DNA from: Longilinea sp964536805 | GTDB lineage: Bacteria; Chloroflexota; Anaerolineae; Anaerolineales; Anaerolineaceae | NCBI GenBank assembly: GCA_964536805.1 | Contig: CAZHYQ010000003.1 | Location: 124,001 to 188,000 of the forward strand | Direction of reading: 5' to 3' | Length of the DNA stretch: 64,000 bases | Shown: positions 59,019 through 64,000 of the stretch, one piece after another | Layout: every line of letters begins with the position of its first letter | How positions within the stretch are numbered: the first letter of the stretch is position 1 | Position numbers and translations under genes: made by a program | Notes under the pieces: generated by a model | What the model saw: only the letters and a program-made list of their open reading frames with translations | The model's database searches: none | What the model was told of the DNA's origin: nothing

Positions 59019-59597
59019 TCAACGGCCAGGCAATAACACCCCGGCTTTAAGTGAACCCACATAGGGCAAATTACGGTATCTTTCATGAAAATCCAGCCCG
59101 TACCCAACCACAAACCGGTCAGGAATGTCAAAACCCTTAAACCGGAGGGGAATCTCAATTAACCGTTTGGTGGGTTTGTTGAATAAAACACACACTTCAA
59201 GGCTGGCTGGTTGGCGGGCCTTCAATGTGCGCAAAAGGTAATTTAAGGTCAAACCCGTATCGATCACATCTTCGACAAAAAGTACATGCCGCCCTTCGAT
59301 TGGCGTTTCCAGATCCTTTACCAGGCGGACCAGACCTTGAGAACGGGATTCGGTAGAATAATTGGCGACGGATAGAAAATCGACCTCGGCGGCAATCGGC
59401 AATTCGCGCAGCAGGTCAGCCATAAAGAATAAAACACCCTTGAGCACGCCAACCAGGACGGGATTCTTTTCGCTGTATTCCGCGCTAATCTCGCTGGCGA
59501 GTTCTGCCACACGCTGCTGGATCTGTTCGGCTGAAAACAGGACTTCGCTGATATCAGGCGATAACTCTCCGAAGTCTGAGGGATGTATGCGGCTCAT
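59019..59597 (-). CDS. hpt: Hypoxanthine phosphoribosyltransferase
   Basis: Purine salvage enzyme that makes IMP/GMP from hypoxanthine/guanine and PRPP. The 192-residue protein has the PRPP loop VLFVEDVIDTGLTL (about 104-117), VGVLKGVLFFMADL and the C-terminal PDRFVVGYGLDFHERYRNLPYVG. Length is normal. Its start overlaps the stop of the upstream 127-residue gene. Confidence 0.96.
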   Translation of the reverse strand: MSRIHPSDFGELSPDISEVLFSAEQIQQRVAELASEISAEYSEKNPVLVGVLKGVLFFMADLLRELPIAAEVDFLSVANYSTESRSQGLVRLVKDLETPIEGRHVLFVEDVIDTGLTLNYLLRTLKARQPASLEVCVLFNKPTKRLIEIPLRFKGFDIPDRFVVGYGLDFHERYRNLPYVGSLKAGVLLPGR

Positions 59598-59977
59598 GGC
59601 TCCACCCGTTGGACATGGTTACCTTGAATGGGAATGGCCTCCTGCACCAGGCCATATTTGATCATCATGTCTCGCAGCTCGCGGCGTTTTAGCAATTTGA
59701 TTTTGATTTCAGGATAAAGCTCCTTCATCAACCGGATGCGCCGGTTTTTATAGGTTGCCAGATGCGGCCGCAGCGTGGTTAATTCAATATACAGATCCTG
59801 TTGTGGAAGGTAAAAATCGGGCGAAAATGCTTCAAGGACCTTCCCATCGCCATCCCGGACCAATGGAAAGGTTCGCGGCTCATATTCCCATTCTATTCCA
59901 TAAAAATCAAGGATTTTCGCGAAGGTCTCCTCGATTGGCCCGGCAAAGCGCGGCGTTCCATTCTCTTGAATGCTCAA
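59594..59977 (-). CDS. Nuclease-fold-like protein of unknown function upstream of hpt
   Basis: A 127-residue protein. FSPDFYLPQQDLYIELT resembles the PD...(D/E)XK core of restriction-endonuclease-like folds, but Thr stands where Lys is expected (E-L-T). The C-terminal part is basic (YKNRRIRLMKELYPEIKIKLLKRRELRDM), suggesting nucleic-acid contact. It overlaps hpt by four bases and lies 25 bases after the kinase-like gene, so the three are probably one operon. Function unknown. Confidence 0.65.
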   Translation of the reverse strand: MSIQENGTPRFAGPIEETFAKILDFYGIEWEYEPRTFPLVRDGDGKVLEAFSPDFYLPQQDLYIELTTLRPHLATYKNRRIRLMKELYPEIKIKLLKRRELRDMMIKYGLVQEAIPIQGNHVQRVEP

Positions 59978-60002
59978 AGATCGGCTCCTGCCACCCGGAT
60001 GT

Positions 60003-60578
60003 TTAATTCCCCGCCTGCCGATCGACCCGTCGGGCTGCCATGCAAATCAAATCGCAGGCTTCCTGACTTGAAATTCGTCCGGTATTGATCAATAGATCAT
60101 ATAGACTGGCATCTTCCCAATCGGCTTGATAACATTTTTTTAAGTAGAGTCTGCGGCTGCGATCGCTGGCCTCAACTTGTGCCCGTGCAGCATCAGTCGA
60201 GATATTTTGTTCGTGCGCAATCCGTTGGATGCGTAGATCCATTGGAGCAATCAAACGGACATGGACAGTTCCAGGATAGGCCGCCAGGATTCGTTGCCCG
60301 GCCCGCCCAACCAACACCACATTACCCTTCCCAGCCAATTCCAAAACGACAGACCTAACAGCCTGGAGGTAAGCTTCTAAATTTTTCGCGGTAGGCGTCA
60401 TACCCAACAAGCCGAGTTCATCGATCACGGCCAATGCGACATCCGGCGTACCGGACCGTATGGCGGCCTCATTGATCAATTCGCGCCAGACAACGCGGTA
60501 CCCCAGGCACTCCGCTACCAGATTGCCAATCTCAAAACCCAGGCTGCCCATTTGACGCGAAATGGTCACAACGGCCAT
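60003..60578 (-). CDS. Cytidylate-kinase-like P-loop protein
   Basis: A 191-residue protein of the cytidylate-kinase-like family: MAVVTISRQMGSLGFEIGNLVAECLGY at the N-terminus, where the P-loop is SRQMGSLG rather than GxxGxGKS, then VLVGRAGQRILA, RLIAPMDLRIQRIA and a basic lid-like ASDRSRRLYLKKCY. Nucleotide binding is likely; CMP kinase activity is not assured. GAGGG is six bases before the ATG. First gene of a three-gene unit with hpt. Confidence 0.8.
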   Translation of the reverse strand: MAVVTISRQMGSLGFEIGNLVAECLGYRVVWRELINEAAIRSGTPDVALAVIDELGLLGMTPTAKNLEAYLQAVRSVVLELAGKGNVVLVGRAGQRILAAYPGTVHVRLIAPMDLRIQRIAHEQNISTDAARAQVEASDRSRRLYLKKCYQADWEDASLYDLLINTGRISSQEACDLICMAARRVDRQAGN

Positions 60579-60664
60579 GATTTACCCTCAAAGATTACTT
60601 AATGATTATAGCATATGCATCTCTTAAGTTATCTATACGAATTCACATTTTAATAAAATGTAAG

Positions 60665-60716
60665 TATAATAGAAATTATGTTCTCTTCCAGGCATCGTCA
60701 GACATCATGCTATACT
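60665..60716 (+). promoter_or_regulatory. Two -10 elements, each just before an in-frame ATG
   Basis: TATAAT (60665-60670) lies 7 bases before ATG 60678, and TGC-TATACT (60708-60716) lies 6 bases before ATG 60723. The two ATGs are in the same frame 15 codons apart. Neither has a ribosome site. Confidence 0.5.
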
Positions 60717-60722
60717 ATTGCC

Positions 60723-62366
60723 ATGCCCCGCCATTTTAGAACCACCATTGTTCTGGCAGTCCTTCTCTTGCTCCAAACCTGGGCTCCATCGCCTGTTCAG
60801 GCTGCAACACCGCAGCAAACAACGGACGGTTGGACGGCGCTGGCAAGTGGAGTGGATTATCGCGAGTTTAACCTGCCTGGCCCTGTACGCGCTTTTGTAG
60901 CCCGTATGGCGGTGGCGGTTCCAGACGACGGTCAGGATGAAGTAACGCTAGAAAGCGGGGTGGCCCGCGGGCAGCTCGGCAGCGTGGAAACCGTGCGCGG
61001 CATGGCTGCCAGGTATAACGATGCCATTGATTTTTGGGGTCAGCAATGGGGCAACCGCAGCGAAATCCTTGTCGCTGTCAACGGATCCTATTTTGGCAGG
61101 TCAGATACCCCTGAAAACGGCATGGTACAGTCAGGGTGGTATGCAAAACGGTTTGACGACCTGGGAGGCGGCAGCGGCCTGGTCTGGACGCTTAATCGGC
61201 AGGTCTTTATCGGTGATTGCGTATACCATCAACAAGCCAAACAGACTCTCCGCGTCGATGGCACAAATGAAACGATCCCGATCAACGGAATCAACACCGC
61301 CCGCAAAAATGACCAATTAATCATTTTTACACCACAATTCGGGTTAAGCACCTCCAATGATGCCAGTGGCGTGGATGTGGTCGTTCAACTGACCCGGCCT
61401 TTATTGATATTGCCTTTATCGCAAAATCCGGCTGTTGCCGTGGTGGGAACCGTCAAGGAAATCCGCGACCAGACGGGGTCCACATTGATACCCTTCGATT
61501 CCATTGTTCTCTCGGCCAGCGGGACTCAACGCGATTTGTTATTGGAAACGCTTGAGCTTGGTGCAACCATCCGGATAAACCAGGAAATTTCCAGCCTTAA
61601 GAAGGATTGTGAAACCCCAAACCCCTTACCCTGGGTCAAGGCTTACACCAGCATAGGTGCAGCCCTGCATTTACTCAATAATGGCGCCATCAATCCTCCA
61701 GCGGAAGACACCACCCGCGCCCCGCGCACCGCGGTTGCATATGATGATAGGTTCATCTACCTGATTGTGGTGGATGGCCGCCAACCAGACCGCAGCATTG
61801 GGATGACTTTTCAGGAATTAGGACTATTCATCCGCGATACCCTGGGCGCACAAGATGCCGTCGCACAGGATGGCGGCGGATCTTCAACCATGGTTGTTAA
61901 CGGTTCGGTTGTCAACACGCCCAGCGACGTATGCTACCGGCTATTTTTGCCCATGGCCATCAACGCTGGCGACGGAACTATCAAATCACCCCAAATGCCA
62001 TTGGAGGAAAAATTTGAACCGCCAATGAGCCTGCAAAATGGTTGCGAACGCCGCGTGGCAAACGCATTGATGATCGCAAAGGTATCCGCAAAAGAGGTGT
62101 CGGCAACATCCTTCGGCAATTTGGAGGTATTTACCACCGCGGCTTCCGTTTTGCGCATTGGTCCCGGCACAAATTATGCAGGAATTACAGTCATTCCCCC
62201 CGGAACTTATGGGGAAATTCAACAGGATGACAACCAATTCAACGGAATTCTAGCCAAAGGCGCTTATTGGTGGAAAGTCTCCTTCGGTGGAATCACCGGA
62301 TGGATCATGGAAAATGCCATTGCCACCCTGGCGCCGCGTGTGCCTTCAAGACTAAATCAGCATTAG
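60723..62366 (+). CDS. Exported phosphodiester-glycosidase (NAGPA)-like protein with SH3-like C-terminus
   Basis: From ATG 60723 the 547-residue protein starts with a standard signal peptide (PRHFRTTIVLAVLLLLQTWAPSPVQA); ATG 60678 would add 15 residues. The NAGPA domain follows: LVAVNGSYFG, RTAVAYDDRFIYLIVVDGR, LGAQDAVAQDGGGSSTMVVNG. The family removes sugar phosphodiester caps or processes exopolymers. Next comes RLFLPMAIN, like the FLP tail of Chloroflexi secreted proteins but internal here. The last 70 residues resemble a bacterial SH3 domain (VLRIGPGTNYAGI, YWWKVSFGGITGWI). It overlaps the convergent MFS gene by four bases. Confidence 0.88.
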   Translation: MPRHFRTTIVLAVLLLLQTWAPSPVQAATPQQTTDGWTALASGVDYREFNLPGPVRAFVARMAVAVPDDGQDEVTLESGVARGQLGSVETVRGMAARYNDAIDFWGQQWGNRSEILVAVNGSYFGRSDTPENGMVQSGWYAKRFDDLGGGSGLVWTLNRQVFIGDCVYHQQAKQTLRVDGTNETIPINGINTARKNDQLIIFTPQFGLSTSNDASGVDVVVQLTRPLLILPLSQNPAVAVVGTVKEIRDQTGSTLIPFDSIVLSASGTQRDLLLETLELGATIRINQEISSLKKDCETPNPLPWVKAYTSIGAALHLLNNGAINPPAEDTTRAPRTAVAYDDRFIYLIVVDGRQPDRSIGMTFQELGLFIRDTLGAQDAVAQDGGGSSTMVVNGSVVNTPSDVCYRLFLPMAINAGDGTIKSPQMPLEEKFEPPMSLQNGCERRVANALMIAKVSAKEVSATSFGNLEVFTTAASVLRIGPGTNYAGITVIPPGTYGEIQQDDNQFNGILAKGAYWWKVSFGGITGWIMENAIATLAPRVPSRLNQH

Positions 62367-63619
62367 GCTGATTGTTGCGGTTGGACTCTTGGCATCCAGG
62401 TTATCATCAATACCGCTGCGATCAACGCCAATACGCCGCCAAAAAAGAATGGCGCCGAGGGACCAAACCCTTGCCAGGTTCCGGCCCCCTGCCAGAGCAA
62501 CCCTGCAATGAGCGAGGCTGGGAAATCTAAAATGCCCAGCACGGCATTATAGGTGCCGTAAGCAGTACCGCGCAGCTGCTGCGGTACTAGATCGGCAACC
62601 ATAGCCTTGGTTGTGCCAAAAGCCAGACCATAATATAAGCCGTACAGGATGTACAAAACCACGACATGCAAGGCAGTTTGGGCAAACGCAAAACCAAGAT
62701 AGATTAATCCATAGACAATCCATCCGCCAATAATCAGCTTCTTACGGTCAACCCGGTCCGATAACGACCCGGCTGGCAACGATACCACCGTATAGACCAG
62801 GTTGAATGCCGCCAGCATGGCCAGAATGCCAAGTACGCTGAGGCCCCGTTCCTGGGCACGCAGCACCAGAAAAGCATCCGAAGAATTGCCCAGGTCAAAA
62901 ATGCTGACAATCACCATAAAAACCACAAACGGTTTGCCCAGCGAGCGAAAAGCAAATTTGGGCATGGCGGCTTTGCCCTTAACGGCCACTTCCCGGGTCC
63001 CAATGGCTATCGACAGTACTGCCAAAACCGCCGGGATCAACGAGATCCAAACCACCGTGCGGAAAGTACTCAAATTGAGCGTCTGGGAACTCTTCTGAAC
63101 CAGCCAGACCACCAGAATTGCGATCAGCAACCCCAACATTGCGCCGGCTGTATCGGCGGCACGTTGAAAACCAAAGGCTAATCCGCGATTCTTTGGATCA
63201 ATCGAATCGGCCACCAATGCATCACGCGGCGCAGTCCGCACCCCCTTGCCAATCCGGTCAGCCCACCGCGCTCCAGCGATCGTTGCCCAGGTATTGGTGA
63301 GCAAAAAGAATGGTTTGGATATTGCCGAGATGCCATAGCCTGCCACGGCAATCCACTTGCGGCTGCCAAGTTTATCGGATAACCAGCCTGAAAATAACTT
63401 CAAAAGGCTGGCAGTTGCTTCGGCAATGCCTTCGATGACGCCAATCAGGCTGGTTTTTACACCCAGGACATTGGCCAGAAAAAGCGGCAAAATGTTAATG
63501 ACCATTTCGCTGCTGACATCCATAAAAAAGCTGGTTAGGCTCACTGCCCACACATTCCGGGGTAGTTTGCTGAGGGTCAATTTCTCTTGATTGTCAAAAT
63601 CATTTTTCATGGAAGCCAC
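62363..63619 (-). CDS. Major facilitator superfamily transporter
   Basis: A 418-residue, twelve-helix MFS protein. Loop 2-3 reads GWLSDKLGSRKWIAVAG, and R-x-G motifs such as ADRIGKGVRTAPRDALVADS and SLSDRVDRKKLIIGG are present, as in a clade often annotated as multidrug or unassigned exporters. The substrate is unknown. GTG 63619 has AGGT upstream; ATG 63610 is the alternative. TATAAT is on the minus strand at 63632-63637. Confidence 0.88.
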   Translation of the reverse strand: MASMKNDFDNQEKLTLSKLPRNVWAVSLTSFFMDVSSEMVINILPLFLANVLGVKTSLIGVIEGIAEATASLLKLFSGWLSDKLGSRKWIAVAGYGISAISKPFFLLTNTWATIAGARWADRIGKGVRTAPRDALVADSIDPKNRGLAFGFQRAADTAGAMLGLLIAILVVWLVQKSSQTLNLSTFRTVVWISLIPAVLAVLSIAIGTREVAVKGKAAMPKFAFRSLGKPFVVFMVIVSIFDLGNSSDAFLVLRAQERGLSVLGILAMLAAFNLVYTVVSLPAGSLSDRVDRKKLIIGGWIVYGLIYLGFAFAQTALHVVVLYILYGLYYGLAFGTTKAMVADLVPQQLRGTAYGTYNAVLGILDFPASLIAGLLWQGAGTWQGFGPSAPFFFGGVLALIAAVLMITWMPRVQPQQSA

Positions 63620-63631
63620 GACGTACCTAAG

Positions 63632-63637
63632 ATTATA
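63632..63637 (-). promoter_or_regulatory. -10 element for the MFS gene
   Basis: TATAAT on the minus strand lies 12 bases before GTG 63619, giving a leader of only a few bases that still includes AGGT. No -35 was identified. Confidence 0.45.
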
Positions 63638-63750
63638 AAAACATAAGTAGTGATTTTACTCCAAATCCTTCACGCCGGCTGAATGGCAATCATCGAACCC
63701 TGTACGGGCTCAGTCGCAACCCTGACCGGTTTGGATAGGCAGAATTCAGG

Positions 63751-63756
63751 TACAAT
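63751..63756 (+). promoter_or_regulatory. -10 element for the phosphofructokinase gene
   Basis: TACAAT lies 30 bases before the ATG at 63787; the -35 match is poor. GGGAGG at 63776-63781 is the ribosome site. Confidence 0.45.
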
Positions 63757-63786
63757 ACAGGAGGACCATTCAAACGGGAGGGCTCC

Positions 63787-64000
63787 ATGACGAAGAAACG
63801 CATTGGCATTCTTACTGCCGGATCTGACAGCCCGGGCTTAAACGCAGCCATCCGGGCAATTGGCAAAGCTGCCCTGAGCGAAGGTTTTGAGCTAATCGGG
63901 TTTCTGGATGGTTTCACCGGCCTGTTGGAAGATCACACCATTCCTCTTCAGGCGCCTGCCCTTTCGAACATCCTGACGGCAGGCGGCACCATTTTGGGTA
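63787..64000 (+). CDS. 6-phosphofructokinase-like protein, N-terminal part
   Basis: The first 71 codons of a PFK-family gene that runs off the window. KKRIGILTAGSDSPGLNAAIRAIGKAA matches the phosphoryl-donor loop of PFKs (usually TSGGDxPGMNAAIR), with Ser in place of the second Gly. NILTAGGTILG corresponds to the next conserved segment. PFK phosphorylates fructose-6-phosphate with ATP or pyrophosphate; which one cannot be told from this fragment. Confidence 0.85.
   Translation, partial: MTKKRIGILTAGSDSPGLNAAIRAIGKAALSEGFELIGFLDGFTGLLEDHTIPLQAPALSNILTAGGTILG

Overview
The window looks like a chromosomal segment of a Chloroflexota bacterium, most probably class Anaerolineae. This assignment is an inference from several signs: Pro/Thr-rich spacers in exported proteins, a secreted CAP protein ending in an FLPAIVR-type tail, a polyphosphate-glucokinase-type ROK kinase, a GH57/DUF3536-type protein, moderate GC, and no recognisable outer-membrane genes. 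No rRNA, tRNA, CRISPR array, insertion sequence or prophage was seen. Nearly all the DNA is coding, arranged in short tight operons on both strands.

Layout. 1-4.5 kb: end of a HAD-DinB fusion gene, ftsH, then yraN-miaA on the minus strand. 4.8-12.2 kb: a CinA-like gene, an amidohydrolase-CYTH fusion, and a glycogen cluster glgA-glgC-malQ. 12.3-16 kb: EamA exporter, Mn-type superoxide dismutase, ferredoxin, aspartase/fumarase-family lyase. 16-19.8 kb (minus): a baseplate-J-like membrane protein, ruvX, mltG, ppgK. 20-22.7 kb: lipoprotein, DnaQ-like exonuclease, CAP protein. 22.8-31.3 kb: a DNA-end-processing operon (AddB-like ATPase, UvrD helicase, separate Fe-S nuclease, RecJ) with an oxidoreductase at its end. 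31.3-36.2 kb: AIM24-family protein, a small orphan, an SDR, and rpsF-ssb-rpsR-PpiC behind an S6:S18-type leader. 36.3-44 kb: moaC, moaD-moaE fusion, threonine-synthase-like gene, rnc and smc on the minus strand, with scpA divergent. 44-51 kb: PspC, aldo/keto reductase, mutS, GH57 protein, epimerase. 51.2-56 kb: an ftsZ operon containing two glycosidase-fold proteins that appear to lack catalytic acids. 56-58.5 kb: YceI, SlyD-like FKBP, bPH2/SHOCT protein, 2Fe-2S protein. 58.6-59.0 kb: a candidate structured RNA of about 310 nt with its own promoter and terminator. 59-64 kb: hpt operon, phosphodiester-glycosidase-like exported protein, MFS transporter, and the start of a phosphofructokinase gene.

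Most interesting: the ftsZ operon with two apparent pseudo-glycosidases; the unassigned structured RNA; the split AddAB-like plus RecJ operon; tandem palindromes before moaC; and the repeated placement of a TATAAT-like element 6-8 bases before a start codon, which predicts leaderless mRNAs. Function calls come from motif recognition by eye; no database search or folding program was run.
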